Assembly (NCBI GenBank): GCA_946886475.1
Contig: CAMPIQ010000041.1
Span: 1-24,857 of the forward strand
Source of the DNA: an uncultured Chitinophagales bacterium
GTDB taxonomy: Bacteria; Bacteroidota; Bacteroidia; Chitinophagales; Chitinophagaceae
Reading direction: 5' to 3'
Length of the DNA: 24,857 nt
How positions within the stretch are numbered: position 1 is the first letter of the stretch; each line of letters starts with the position of its first letter. Position numbers and translations under genes: made by a program. Shown here piece after piece: positions 1 to 8,072 of this stretch. The notes beneath the pieces were generated by a model, which made no database searches, had not been told where the DNA came from, and saw nothing but the letters and a program-made list of their open reading frames with translations.

Positions 1-18
1 TCAAGACTCACACCTGCA

Positions 19-1584
19 TTATCTCGCTACATTCACCGCTCTCTTCTCTCTAATAACGGTAACCTTGATCTGGCCCGGATAGGTCATTTCGGTCTGGATC
101 TTCTGGGCTATTTCAAAAGAAAGTTTCTCGCTATCCTGGTCGGTAACCCTGTCTGCTTCCACAATTACCCTTAATTCACGGCCGGCCTGTATGGCATAGG
201 CTTTTTCCACTCCATTATAGCTCTGGGCAAGGTTTTCCAGCTCTTTAATCCTTTGAAGGTATTGCTGCATGATTTCCCTGCGCGCTCCAGGCCTTGCACC
301 GCTAATGGCATCGCAGGCCTGCACAATGGGAGAGATCACATATTGCATTTCCATTTCATCGTGGTGGGCACCTATTGCATTTACGATAGCAGGATTCTCA
401 CCGTATTTTTCAGCCAGTTTGGCTCCGAGTAAAGCGTGGCTCAATTCTGTTTCCTCATCAGGTACCTTACCAATATCGTGAAGAAGCCCAGCTCTTTTTG
501 CCAGCTTGGGGTTCAGGCCAAGTTCAGCAGCCATTACACCACAAAGGTTGGCAACCTCACGGCTATGCATCAATAAATTCTGTCCATAGGAGGAACGGAA
601 ACGCATTTTACCCACTATTCTAACCAGTTCTTTATGCAATCCATGAATGCCCAGTTCAATTACGGTTCTTTCACCAATTTCCATTACCTGTTCTTCAAGC
701 TGTCTGCGTGTTTTATCAACCACTTCCTCAATTCTTGCCGGGTGTATCCTTCCGTCGGTAACAAGTCTTTGAAGACTTAATCTTGCGATCTCTCTTCTGA
801 GCGGGTCAAAACAGGAGAGAATAATAGCTTCAGGCGTATCGTCTACAATCAGATCAACACCGGTTGCCGCCTCAATGGCACGGATATTCCGGCCTTCCCT
901 TCCAATGATCTGGCCTTTGATCTCATCACTTTCAAGATTAAACACAGTTATGGCATTCTCAATGGCCTGTTCCGCAGCAGTACGCTGAATGGATTGGATA
1001 ATGATCTTCCTGGCTTCTTTATTGGCCTTTTGTTTGGCATCATCAATGATCTCCTGTTGTATGCCAATGGCTCTTGACTGGGCTTCCTGTTTCAGGCTTT
1101 CTACCAGCTGGGATTTGGCTTCTTCTGCAGTGAGACCGGAAATTTTTTCAAGACGCCTGGTATGTTCTTCCTGGTGTTTTTCCAGTTCTGCCTGTTTGAG
1201 GTTTACAACTTCAATCTGGCGGTTCAGGTTTTGTTTGATGGCTTCGTTTTCCTTGATCTGCCTTTCAAGCTGTTCTGTTTTTTGGTTTATTCCCTGTTCT
1301 TTTTGCCTGATACGGTTTTCGCCTTCACCCATTTTCCGGTTTCTATCAAGGATCTCTCTGTCATGTTCAGCTTTTAACTGAACAAACCTTTCTTTAGCCT
1401 CAAGCTCTTTTTCCTTACGGATGGTTTCGGCTCTTAATCCGGCTTCTCTAATGAGGGATTGTGCTTGTGATTCTGCTTCTTCAACTCTTTTACGGGTATC
1501 TTTGGCAAAGATAAATTTACCCGCTATGATGCCCGCTACCAGGGCAATGATGGCTATGATGATAGTAATTATGTTGGGGTCCAT
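19..1584 (-). CDS. rny: Ribonuclease Y
   Basis: Membrane-anchored endoribonuclease that initiates mRNA decay in bacteria that rely on RNase Y. The 521-residue product has the complete family layout: an N-terminal membrane helix (about residues 4-26), a long charged coiled coil rich in Glu, Lys, Arg and Gln (about 30-200), a KH RNA-binding domain with the motif GREGRN at 228-233, and an HD phosphohydrolase domain with LLHDIGK at 367-373 (catalytic His-Asp pair 369-370). Length and domain order are normal for the family, so the gene appears intact; its stop lies 18 bases inside the window edge. It is divergent from the thioredoxin gene that starts at 1753. The start at 1584 places the membrane helix at the extreme N-terminus, as expected. 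Identification is secure from the motifs; role is from family knowledge. Confidence 0.97.
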   Translation of the reverse strand: MDPNIITIIIAIIALVAGIIAGKFIFAKDTRKRVEEAESQAQSLIREAGLRAETIRKEKELEAKERFVQLKAEHDREILDRNRKMGEGENRIRQKEQGINQKTEQLERQIKENEAIKQNLNRQIEVVNLKQAELEKHQEEHTRRLEKISGLTAEEAKSQLVESLKQEAQSRAIGIQQEIIDDAKQKANKEARKIIIQSIQRTAAEQAIENAITVFNLESDEIKGQIIGREGRNIRAIEAATGVDLIVDDTPEAIILSCFDPLRREIARLSLQRLVTDGRIHPARIEEVVDKTRRQLEEQVMEIGERTVIELGIHGLHKELVRIVGKMRFRSSYGQNLLMHSREVANLCGVMAAELGLNPKLAKRAGLLHDIGKVPDEETELSHALLGAKLAEKYGENPAIVNAIGAHHDEMEMQYVISPIVQACDAISGARPGARREIMQQYLQRIKELENLAQSYNGVEKAYAIQAGRELRVIVEADRVTDQDSEKLSFEIAQKIQTEMTYPGQIKVTVIREKRAVNVAR

Positions 1585-1657
1585 TTCTCAGGGGTTTAAA
1601 AATTTGTTTTTTGATATTGATGAACTGTTTTGTCATTACAGCTATTGGGCTAGGTGG

Positions 1658-1665
1658 CGAAGATA
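1658..1665 (-). promoter_or_regulatory. Possible -7 box for rny
   Basis: Read on the minus strand this is TATCTTCG, five of the six fixed positions of the Bacteroidota -7 consensus TAnnTTTG. It lies about 73 bases before the rny start codon. I cannot see a convincing -33 TTG partner, so the call rests on the single box. Confidence 0.3.
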
Positions 1666-1725
1666 CAAAACCGGCACTATTTAAGAATAACTGATGAGTG
1701 GCAACCCGTTATAAACCATTTTAAG

Positions 1726-1733
1726 TAAACTTG
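1726..1733 (+). promoter_or_regulatory. Possible -7 box for the TlpA-like gene
   Basis: TAAACTTG matches five of six fixed positions of TAnnTTTG and ends 19 bases before the ATG at 1753. No clear -33 element is visible. Confidence 0.3.
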
Positions 1734-1752
1734 CAATATAAAATTTTTGATA

Positions 1753-2880
1753 ATGAAGAAGTTACTGTTCCTATTGCTCCTTCCGGCAGCATCCTTCGCA
1801 CAAAAGGCCAATAAAGAATTCAAGTTGAAAGGTGAATTCAAATTGCTGAAGCCTGTTGAAATGATCTACCTGAGTTATTACAACGGGGAAGAACGCCGTA
1901 TTGATAGCATTCCATATACTTCCGGTGAATTTAAATTTGAAGGAATGATCGCCGAGCCGGTACTGGCTTCGCTTGTTGTAAGGTATGCATTGCAGCCTGA
2001 TGATGAAAGGGCAAAAAGAGAATCGCAGCCTATATTCCTGGAACCCACTAAAATGGAAGTGGTAGCAAAAGATTCTTTGAAGGTGATATCTGTTAAAGGA
2101 TCTGATAGTCATGTTGATTACGTGATGCTTAACGAAAGGTTGAAGCCTTATAATGAAAAGCTGAATAAATTGTATGAAGAATATTCAAAACAATCGAAAG
2201 CGGGTGACCAGACCGCAATGGAAAAAATAGTCACCTCGATCCGCGAGCTCCAAAAGAAAATTGAGGAAGATGTGTATAAAACATTTGCGCAGTCGCACCC
2301 CAATTCTCCAATTGGCTTATATGCATTGAAACAATATGCAGGTTATGATATTGATGCCGAAAAGGTTGATCCTTTGTTTCAGGCCCTCTCAGCCTCTGTT
2401 AAGGAATTACCTTCCGCCATTGCCTTGAAAGAACAAATGGTGATTGCCAAGAAAACTGCCATTGGCCAGCCTGCCATGGAGTTTACACAAAACGACCCCT
2501 CTGGTAATCCTGTATCTCTTTCTTCTTTCAGGGGTAAATATGTACTGGTTGATTTCTGGGCAAGCTGGTGCGGACCCTGTCGCCGTGAAAATCCAAACGT
2601 GGTAAAGGCATTCCAGACGTATAAGGACAAAAACTTTACAGTGCTGGGCGTTTCGCTTGACCGTCCTGAAGGAAAAGAAAAATGGCTGGAAGCCATCGAA
2701 AAAGATAATCTCACCTGGACGCAGGTAAGCGATCTGCAGTATTTTGATAATGCAGTGGCCAAACAATATGGCATCCGCGCCATACCTCAAAACATCTTAA
2801 TAGATCCGGAAGGAATAATTGTAGCCCGAAACCTGAGGGGAGAAGAGCTGACCAAAAAATTGGGCGAACTGGTGAAATAA
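1753..2880 (+). CDS. TlpA-like thioredoxin with DUF4369-type N-terminal region
   Basis: Secreted or envelope-anchored thiol-disulfide oxidoreductase of the TlpA/ResA kind. The 375-residue product begins with a signal peptide (about residues 1-16, ending in SFA before QK), followed by a beta-rich region resembling the DUF4369 domain common in Bacteroidota (about 20-120), a helical charged linker (about 125-215) and a C-terminal thioredoxin fold. The redox motif WCGPC is at 272-276 and the cis-proline loop (IPQN) has Pro345. A TTG codon lies six bases upstream in frame, but the ATG at 1753 gives a cleaner signal peptide (MKKLLFLLLL), so I chose it. Proteins of this type are typically annotated as AhpC/TSA or TlpA family disulfide reductases; the actual substrate is unknown. 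The gene stands alone, between divergent rny and convergent zapA. Confidence 0.92.
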   Translation: MKKLLFLLLLPAASFAQKANKEFKLKGEFKLLKPVEMIYLSYYNGEERRIDSIPYTSGEFKFEGMIAEPVLASLVVRYALQPDDERAKRESQPIFLEPTKMEVVAKDSLKVISVKGSDSHVDYVMLNERLKPYNEKLNKLYEEYSKQSKAGDQTAMEKIVTSIRELQKKIEEDVYKTFAQSHPNSPIGLYALKQYAGYDIDAEKVDPLFQALSASVKELPSAIALKEQMVIAKKTAIGQPAMEFTQNDPSGNPVSLSSFRGKYVLVDFWASWCGPCRRENPNVVKAFQTYKDKNFTVLGVSLDRPEGKEKWLEAIEKDNLTWTQVSDLQYFDNAVAKQYGIRAIPQNILIDPEGIIVARNLRGEELTKKLGELVK

Positions 2881-3118
2881 ATTTTAAAAAACCAACAGGC
2901 AGTGAAACATATTTTATGAGCTGCTGATGCCGGGAAAGATAGTTGTTAAATGAATTGTATAGAACAGGTTCATGACCATGAGGATGGTTAAAAAGGAATC
3001 AGTATATAATTTGTTTACCGGCTTATTTTTCCCGGTTTTTTTTGAAGTCTTATGGTTGGCAAAGCTGTTGCGCACCTTCCTACAGAGCAATGGGTGTAAA
3101 CGGGATATGAATCAATTT
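2881..3118 (-). other. Intergenic region after zapA; candidate structured RNA
   Basis: This 238-base gap between the convergent TlpA-like and zapA genes has no convincing reading frame. Besides the plus-strand terminator, the minus strand can form a hairpin at 3076-3054 (GGT, a 2x2 internal loop, GCAA, loop, TTGC, internal loop, ACC) just after the zapA stop. From memory, 6S RNA is often encoded next to zapA in bacteria, which makes this the place to look for it, but I cannot demonstrate a 6S fold by eye. Confidence 0.2.
3017..3043 (+). terminator. Intrinsic terminator downstream of the TlpA-like gene
   Basis: Plus-strand stem ACCGG (3017-3021) with CCGGT (3032-3036) and a 10-base loop, followed by an uninterrupted run of eight T (3036-3043). 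This is a classic rho-independent shape. It lies about 140 bases past the thioredoxin stop codon, so the transcript would carry a long 3' untranslated region, or a separate short RNA ends here. Confidence 0.6.
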
Positions 3119-3424
3119 TTATTTCTCTTCCGCTCCAAGTGCTCCATCAATCATTTTTTCCAGCGTATGTAACCGGCTGCTTACATTATCCAGATTCACC
3201 TGATTGGAAATATTTGCATTTTGTTCAGTAGCAAACCAAACAAGCACCATGGCTATATAGTCCTGCATATCCTTTCCGGCGAAGTTGGTTTTGAATTCAA
3301 GTAATTTGTCATTAATGGTCTTTGAGGTTTTGCGCACCACTTCTTCATCTTTTGGATTGATGCGAATACGGTAGGTGCGGTCGCCAATAACGATATTCAG
3401 TGGAATGAGTTCAGCGTCGTTCAT
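3119..3424 (-). CDS. zapA: Cell division protein ZapA
   Basis: FtsZ-associated protein that promotes bundling of Z-ring filaments. The 101-residue product has the usual small ZapA layout: an N-terminal beta-rich head (IPLNIVIGDRTYRIRINP, about residues 7-24), then a long helix ending in a coiled coil (about 60-95, LDNVSSRLHTLEKMI). Length is typical for the family. It lies last in a minus-strand set after pheT and a small coiled-coil gene, a neighbourhood I recognise from other Bacteroidota. A 101-base gap separates it from the preceding gene, so it may be co-transcribed or have its own promoter; I see no clear box in that gap. Confidence 0.88.
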   Translation of the reverse strand: MNDAELIPLNIVIGDRTYRIRINPKDEEVVRKTSKTINDKLLEFKTNFAGKDMQDYIAMVLVWFATEQNANISNQVNLDNVSSRLHTLEKMIDGALGAEEK

Positions 3425-3525
3425 GTTCTTATGATTTAAACCGTGACCGGACTATGTACTGGATTTATTACATGTAAAAAAAGAATTTAGACCATGCTCC
3501 ACAGTTGATGCAATATTCACTGTTG

Positions 3526-3810
3526 TCACTGGCTTAAAAAAGCAATACACTTATCAACTTCCCTGATGTATTGATTGATTTTTTTCTCAAACTCTTTTTT
3601 ATCCTGATCGTTCATTTCTCCCGAAGAGATCTTCAGGATGCTGATCTGTTGCTGAAATTCATCAATGCGATTCTTTGTTTCCGATTCTTTTTTATGGGCT
3701 TCATTCAATTCCTGCTTTAAACGTTCGTTTTCTTTTTGCAGGCGGAGGTGCTGCCTGAGTAAAAGCTGGATCTTATCATTTAAAGAATTGAATTGCTGGT
3801 CTACCGTCAT
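3526..3810 (-). CDS. Small coiled-coil protein, possibly ZapB-like
   Basis: A 94-residue cytosolic protein made almost wholly of predicted coiled coil: residues 1-60 are rich in Leu, Gln, Glu, Lys and Asn in heptad-like spacing (for example LRLQKENERLKQELNEAHKK), followed by a shorter acidic-basic helix. There is no signal peptide or membrane segment. Its ATG overlaps the pheT stop codon in an ATGA arrangement (3807-3810), which implies translational coupling, and zapA lies downstream. The size and coiled-coil nature resemble ZapB, the ZapA partner in Proteobacteria, but sequence similarity to ZapB is not something I can establish by eye. Function is inferred from position only. That the gene is real is well supported by the overlap and composition. 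Confidence 0.75.
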   Translation of the reverse strand: MTVDQQFNSLNDKIQLLLRQHLRLQKENERLKQELNEAHKKESETKNRIDEFQQQISILKISSGEMNDQDKKEFEKKINQYIREVDKCIAFLSQ

Positions 3811-6227
3811 TGCTTTCTTATTTCGGCATTAAGCTCTTTCTCTAAGGTAATCATGATCTTGTTTATCCACGCATCAATTTCTTTATCGGTCAGCGTTTTA
3901 TCTTCATCCCTGAAGGTGAGATTGATAGCCATTGATTTTTTTCCGGCTCCAAGCTTCTCACTTTCAAAAACATCAAAGAGCTTTATGTGCTGCAATTTAT
4001 TTAGTTTAAGCTTCCCAATCTTTTCCTCAATCTCCCCATATTTCATTGCCCCTGGCACCACCATGGCGAGGTCTCTTTCAACTGAAGGGAACTTTGATAT
4101 TTCTTTGAACTGAACCTGCCTGCCTGTATGATTAAGAATTGCATCCCAATAGAAATTCACGAAGTATACCGGTTGTTTGATATCAAATTTCGCCGCAATC
4201 ACCGGATTTACGCTCCCCAGTTCAACCAATCTTTCTCCATTGAGTTCCATCAAAACAGCATTGCTCATTTCAGAAACAGAACCCGGTGTAAATGCAGGAC
4301 GAATACCCATATTGGTTAGCAAAGCCTCTGCAATTCCTTTGGAATAATAAATATCAGCAGGTTGATGCTTCGATTTCCAGTGATTGCCTGTTGTTTTTCC
4401 TGTTATATATAAACATAAATGCCGGGTTTCCAAATATTGTCCAATTGCCGATGTTGAATAGGTTTTGCCGAATTCAAAAAATTTCAGGTCCTGGTTTTTG
4501 CGGTTGATATTGAATGACAAAACCTCCATCGCCGTATGTATCATGGATGGCCGCATAATGTCAAGTTCCCTGCTTAGATTATTGAGCAGTTTAACAGCGG
4601 TCTGCATTTCAGCATCGCTGAAATAGGCTGAATTGGTGATTGAGTTGGTTAATATTTCTGAAAATCCAATACCGGTTAAAATATTTGAGATTTTTTCTTT
4701 CATCCATTCTGCCTTATAATTCGCTTCAATGGAAGGGGAGATGCTGATGGTTGTGGGTATCTCAATATTATCCAGTCCGTCAATCCTTAATATTTCTTCA
4801 ACAATATCTGCAGGTATGGAAATGTCGGGCTTATGATAAGGAACCTCAGTGATAATGGAATCCATTCCTTCCCGAACCACAGTAAATCCAAGGCTTTGTA
4901 AAATATTCTTTACCGAATCCGGATGGTAATTTTTACCGCTTAATTTTTTCAGGTAATGATATTTGAGCGCAACTTCCTTTTTTGGAGCAGGGTTGGGGTA
5001 TACATCCATTACGTCTGAGGCAATGGTTCCGCCTGCCATTTCTTTGATCATCATGGCTGCTCTGCGGGCAACATGTACCGTATTTGAAATGTCAATACCT
5101 TTTTCAAACCTGGTTGCCGCATCAGTTCTTAATCCATGCCGGAAAGATGTTTTTCTTATATAAACCGGGTCAAACCAGGCGCTTTCAAGAAATATATTGG
5201 TTGTTTTTTCGGTTACGCCGCTATGCAATCCACCAAATACACCTGCAATGCACATGGGTGATGTGGCACTGCAGATCATGAGGTCCTCCCCACTTAATTT
5301 TCTTTCTTTTTCATCAAGGGTTTTGAAAACTGTTCCTTCCTGTAAATTCTTTACAATTACTTGTTGTTCTTCAATGGCATCATAATCGAAAGCATGTAAT
5401 GGTTGTCCGGTTTCGTGAAGGATGAAATTGGTAATATCAACAATGTTATTGATTGGCCGGAGCCCGATTGATTTTAATTTGTTCTGTAACCATTTTGGGG
5501 ATGCGCCAACCTTAACACCTGCAATACAAACACCGGAATATCTTCTGCAGGCCATTGTGTTTTCAACGGTGATCTTTATGGAGAGACTGGCCTTATCCGG
5601 TTTAAAATTATTCTGAGGTAATACAGCTCTGTATTCTTTCTTATCATGATGTGAAAGAAAGGCGCATACATCTCTTGCTACACCCCAGTGGCTCATGGCA
5701 TCCATACGGTTAGGGGTCAGGCCTATTTCATAAATGATATCATGATATGGGTTGAAATATTCATCAGCCCTGGTGCCGGGTTTTGCATCGGCCGGTAAAA
5801 CCATTATACCGGCATGAGACTGTCCAAGACCAATTTCATCTTCGGCGCAGATCATACCATAGCTTTCCACGCCTCTTATCCTGGCCACCTTCATGGTTAA
5901 CGGTTCGGCTGAAACGGGATGGATGGTGGCACCCACAGGGGCAACAACAACTTTTTGTCCGGGAGCAACATTCGGTGCGCCACATACTATCTGAAGGGCT
6001 TCGCCATTTCCTGTATTTACCCTGGTTAATTTTAATTTATCGGCATTAGGATGTTGTTCCGTATGTAATACTTCTCCAATTACCAGACCTTTCAGTCCAC
6101 CCTTTATTTCTTCAAATGTTTCCATTTTTTCCACCTCAAGACCTACTGATGTAAGAATTTTGGAAAGACGGTCAGGATCAATTTGCACAGGGAGGTATTC
6201 ACTTAACCATTTATACGAAATTGTCAT
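3807..6227 (-). CDS. pheT: Phenylalanine--tRNA ligase beta subunit
   Basis: Beta subunit of the heterotetrameric enzyme that charges tRNA-Phe with phenylalanine. The 806-residue product is full length and collinear with the bacterial family: an EMAP/OB-type tRNA-binding domain (about 40-155, with HPNADKLKLTRVN), the B3/B4 editing region (about 215-385), B5 (about 405-475), the catalytic-like core, and a C-terminal ferredoxin-fold anticodon-binding domain (about 710-803, with KFPSVERDLAMVV). The start at 6227 gives the normal N-terminus MTISYKWLSEYL. It is the first gene of a minus-strand unit; its stop codon overlaps the start of the coiled-coil gene by four bases. A good -7 box lies 23 bases upstream. 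The alpha subunit gene pheS is not in the window. Confidence 0.97.
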   Translation of the reverse strand: MTISYKWLSEYLPVQIDPDRLSKILTSVGLEVEKMETFEEIKGGLKGLVIGEVLHTEQHPNADKLKLTRVNTGNGEALQIVCGAPNVAPGQKVVVAPVGATIHPVSAEPLTMKVARIRGVESYGMICAEDEIGLGQSHAGIMVLPADAKPGTRADEYFNPYHDIIYEIGLTPNRMDAMSHWGVARDVCAFLSHHDKKEYRAVLPQNNFKPDKASLSIKITVENTMACRRYSGVCIAGVKVGASPKWLQNKLKSIGLRPINNIVDITNFILHETGQPLHAFDYDAIEEQQVIVKNLQEGTVFKTLDEKERKLSGEDLMICSATSPMCIAGVFGGLHSGVTEKTTNIFLESAWFDPVYIRKTSFRHGLRTDAATRFEKGIDISNTVHVARRAAMMIKEMAGGTIASDVMDVYPNPAPKKEVALKYHYLKKLSGKNYHPDSVKNILQSLGFTVVREGMDSIITEVPYHKPDISIPADIVEEILRIDGLDNIEIPTTISISPSIEANYKAEWMKEKISNILTGIGFSEILTNSITNSAYFSDAEMQTAVKLLNNLSRELDIMRPSMIHTAMEVLSFNINRKNQDLKFFEFGKTYSTSAIGQYLETRHLCLYITGKTTGNHWKSKHQPADIYYSKGIAEALLTNMGIRPAFTPGSVSEMSNAVLMELNGERLVELGSVNPVIAAKFDIKQPVYFVNFYWDAILNHTGRQVQFKEISKFPSVERDLAMVVPGAMKYGEIEEKIGKLKLNKLQHIKLFDVFESEKLGAGKKSMAINLTFRDEDKTLTDKEIDAWINKIMITLEKELNAEIRKQ

Positions 6228-6250
6228 TGTCTCGGGAATTTGTAAGACGG

Positions 6251-6258
6251 CAAAAGTA
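6251..6258 (-). promoter_or_regulatory. -7 box for pheT
   Basis: On the minus strand this reads TACTTTTG, a full match to the fixed positions of TAnnTTTG. It ends 23 bases before the pheT start, a normal distance for a short leader. No TTG is obvious at the expected -33 distance. Confidence 0.45.
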
Positions 6259-6399
6259 AGGAATCCCCCTATCCCCTGAAGGAGAGACTGTGGTCAAAAT
6301 ATCGGCAAGGTAAAATTGACCATCAATTCGTATGTGGTTCGTTAATTTGTAAATTATTTTTTAATATTTAATGGCCGCCAGGTGACAGGGGAACAGGGG

Positions 6400-7146
6400 C
6401 TATCCTTCCAAATGCAGGGAGAACACGATCATTCTTGATTGTATCCGGTCTATTACGCGGGAGTAATTTAATTTACTATTCCGGTCATGGAGATTGTTCA
6501 ATCCATTACTGATCTTGATCTCTGGTGTGATGGTAACGCTTTTGCGGTAGAAATTAAAACCAATGCCACCTTCAATTCCATAGCTCATATTCCTGATCTT
6601 GAGCTGGTCTTCCAGTTTTCTTTTTTTGGCATTTGATGCAAGATCAAAATCAAGTTTGCCACCCGCCAGCATATAAACCCTGAAATTTCCAATGCGGTCA
6701 GATTTGAATTTGAAGTGAAGCGGAAAAGTAGTTATGATGGATTCAACGCTTTTTTTAACATGATGCCCCTGGTCAAAATCACCGGGATAGTTGGGATTAA
6801 GCGTATATAATATGGGCCTGTCTGTAAAGATCAATCCCGGATTGAACCTGAGTTCGAAGCGTTGGGAAAGATTGAGTCCTGCCACCAGCCGCAGGGTGAT
6901 TCCGGGCGTATTTCCGGGTTCGGCTACCAGGATGGAGTCCTGTTGAAAAAAGCTGGGATGGTGTTCCACCTGGAAACGCGAATACACCGCACCAAGGGAA
7001 AGTCCGAAATAATAGGGTTTGTAATCCTGTTCTTCCCGGTAAATCTCCTGTTGTGCAAATGCATTCCCTGAAGAGATCAGCAAGGCTACCAGAATAAAAG
7101 CCCGGCCTGTCAGGTTGAAGGCTTTCTTCCACTGTAAATGCAACAT
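6400..7146 (-). CDS. porT: PorT-family outer membrane beta-barrel protein (type IX secretion/gliding)
   Basis: Predicted outer membrane beta-barrel protein needed for the type IX secretion system in Bacteroidota. The product has a basic N-terminus and hydrophobic signal segment (FILVALLISSGNAFAQ), then alternating beta strands such as YYFGLSLGAVYSRFQV and LRLVAGLNLSQRFELRFNPGL, and ends in a strand with a near-terminal hydrophobic pattern (SRMIVFSLHLEG). The location directly downstream of ubiE, with engB close by, is the arrangement I associate with porT. Two starts are possible: 7170, or 7146, which has a GGA-like sequence just upstream and a more ordinary signal peptide; I chose 7146 (248 residues). 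Either start lies inside the 3' end of ubiE, so the two genes overlap by 37 or 61 bases. The family call is from sequence character plus synteny, not from a search. Confidence 0.8.
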   Translation of the reverse strand: MLHLQWKKAFNLTGRAFILVALLISSGNAFAQQEIYREEQDYKPYYFGLSLGAVYSRFQVEHHPSFFQQDSILVAEPGNTPGITLRLVAGLNLSQRFELRFNPGLIFTDRPILYTLNPNYPGDFDQGHHVKKSVESIITTFPLHFKFKSDRIGNFRVYMLAGGKLDFDLASNAKKRKLEDQLKIRNMSYGIEGGIGFNFYRKSVTITPEIKISNGLNNLHDRNSKLNYSRVIDRIQSRMIVFSLHLEG

Positions 7147-7859
7147 ATTCCTAAACTTAACGGTTTCCATGTGGTATCAGAATAACCTGCTTGTTTTAAA
7201 ATAAGATCAAAATGCTGACGGTCGGGGAAAGCCCTGGCAGAATCGTTTAAGTATTGATAAGCTTTTTTGTTTTGTTTAAAAAGCCGGGCCATTTGCGGAG
7301 CTATAGAACGCATATAAAAATTATATATGCTCTTTACTCCGGGCAAAGTTGGTTTACTGAACTCAAGAACTACCAATCGTCCGCCGGGTTTCAATACTCT
7401 TTTGATTTCTATCAGCCCTTTTTCAAGATTTTCAAAATTCCTTATCCCAAAGGCCACCATTACGCCATCAAACGAACTATCAGCAAAATTTATTGTCTCG
7501 CCATCGCCCGCCAGTAACTCAATCTTCGTTCCAAGTTCTTCTTTTTCAATCTTTTTTCTTCCGATTTCAAGCATTTTTTCGGAGATGTCTATACCTGTGA
7601 TCTTTTCAGGTTTAAGCATTTTTGCAGCCATAATAGCCATATCGCCTGTACCTGTGGCTACATCCAAAAGAGACCGGACACCATCGTTTTGAAACCTCCT
7701 GATGGCTTTCCTGCGCCAGCTTTTATCGATCCCGGCACTTAAAAAACGGTTCATGAAATCGTAGCGCGGTGCTATCTGGTCAAACATTTCACCAACCTGT
7801 TCCTTCTTTGAACCCTCTTCAGCATAGGGTTTTATTTTATCATGGGCGAATTTTGTCAT
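7110..7859 (-). CDS. ubiE: Demethylmenaquinone methyltransferase (UbiE/MenG)
   Basis: SAM-dependent C-methyltransferase that completes menaquinone synthesis by methylating demethylmenaquinone. The 249-residue product has the class I methyltransferase motif I LDVATGTGD at 65-73, an acidic motif II residue (GIDIS, about 89-93) and the family pattern VGEMFDQIAPRYDFMNRFLS near the N-terminus (residues 22-41). An upstream in-frame ATG at 7886 would add nine residues that do not look like the family; the ATG at 7859 gives a normal start and sits six bases after a perfect -7 box. The 3' end overlaps porT. In Bacteroidota, which use menaquinone, the MenG role is the natural reading, although some relatives also act on ubiquinone intermediates. 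Confidence 0.95.
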   Translation of the reverse strand: MTKFAHDKIKPYAEEGSKKEQVGEMFDQIAPRYDFMNRFLSAGIDKSWRRKAIRRFQNDGVRSLLDVATGTGDMAIMAAKMLKPEKITGIDISEKMLEIGRKKIEKEELGTKIELLAGDGETINFADSSFDGVMVAFGIRNFENLEKGLIEIKRVLKPGGRLVVLEFSKPTLPGVKSIYNFYMRSIAPQMARLFKQNKKAYQYLNDSARAFPDRQHFDLILKQAGYSDTTWKPLSLGICCIYSGRKPST

Positions 7860-7865
7860 GGAGCG

Positions 7866-7873
7866 CAAAGGTA
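7866..7873 (-). promoter_or_regulatory. -7 box for ubiE, very close to the start codon
   Basis: Minus-strand TACCTTTG matches all fixed positions of TAnnTTTG. Only six bases separate it from the ubiE ATG at 7859, so the transcript would begin at or next to the start codon (leaderless). It also argues for the 7859 start over the one at 7886, which would lie upstream of this box. Confidence 0.5.
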
Positions 7874-7880
7874 AGGAGGA

Positions 7881-8055
7881 GATCAAAGTTCATAGATCAA
7901 AGTTCAAAGTGGGGTCGTTTATTGTATTGGGAGAATTTAATAAGCAAAAAAATTTATTATTGAATTCCTTTGCCGGAGCATTGTATGTAATCTGTTGTAT
8001 TTGAAATGATACCTGGGTAATCGGGAAACAGACATTGAACTATGAACTTTGAACT
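7881..8055. repeat. Intergenic element with inverted heptad-repeat arms (copy A)
   Basis: The left arm (7881-7910) is built of 7-base units: GATCAAA, GTTCATA, GATCAAA, GTTCAAA, GT. The right arm (8035-8055) carries the same kind of unit on the opposite strand: TTGAACT, ATGAACT, TTGAACT. About 124 bases lie between. Just inside the left arm is GGGGTCGTTTA and further in is GGAGCAT (7975-7981); both have counterparts at similar offsets in the element at 20219-20376. The region fills most of the space between divergent ubiE and engB, and no gene is visible in it. It resembles a small dispersed repeat, perhaps non-autonomous; the mobility is inferred. Confidence 0.55.
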
Positions 8056-8060
8056 ACTCT

Positions 8061-8068
8061 TACATTTG
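8061..8068 (+). promoter_or_regulatory. -7 box for engB, very close to the start codon
   Basis: TACATTTG matches all fixed positions of TAnnTTTG and ends only four bases before the ATG at 8073. The right heptad arm of the adjacent repeat lies immediately upstream; a TTG at 8035-8037 is 23 bases from the box, slightly far for a -33 element. Confidence 0.5.
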
Positions 8069-8072
8069 CTCC

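Noticed and set aside
989..1381. Long plus-strand frame opposite rny
   Set aside because: It is the complement of the RNase Y coiled coil, and its Cys/Ser/Phe-rich composition is what that region gives in reverse.
2972..3172. Open frame of 66 codons on the plus strand after the thioredoxin gene
   Set aside because: It runs through the terminator hairpin and into the 3' end of zapA, has a repetitive Phe/Leu composition and shows no motif or sensible start signal.
3793..4113. 106-codon plus-strand frame opposite pheT
   Set aside because: It lies fully within the pheT C-terminal domain and the coiled-coil gene start, both strongly supported on the minus strand.
7881..8055. Insertion sequence
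   Set aside because: There is no transposase frame and the inverted arms are heptad arrays, not standard terminal inverted repeats; at most a non-autonomous element.
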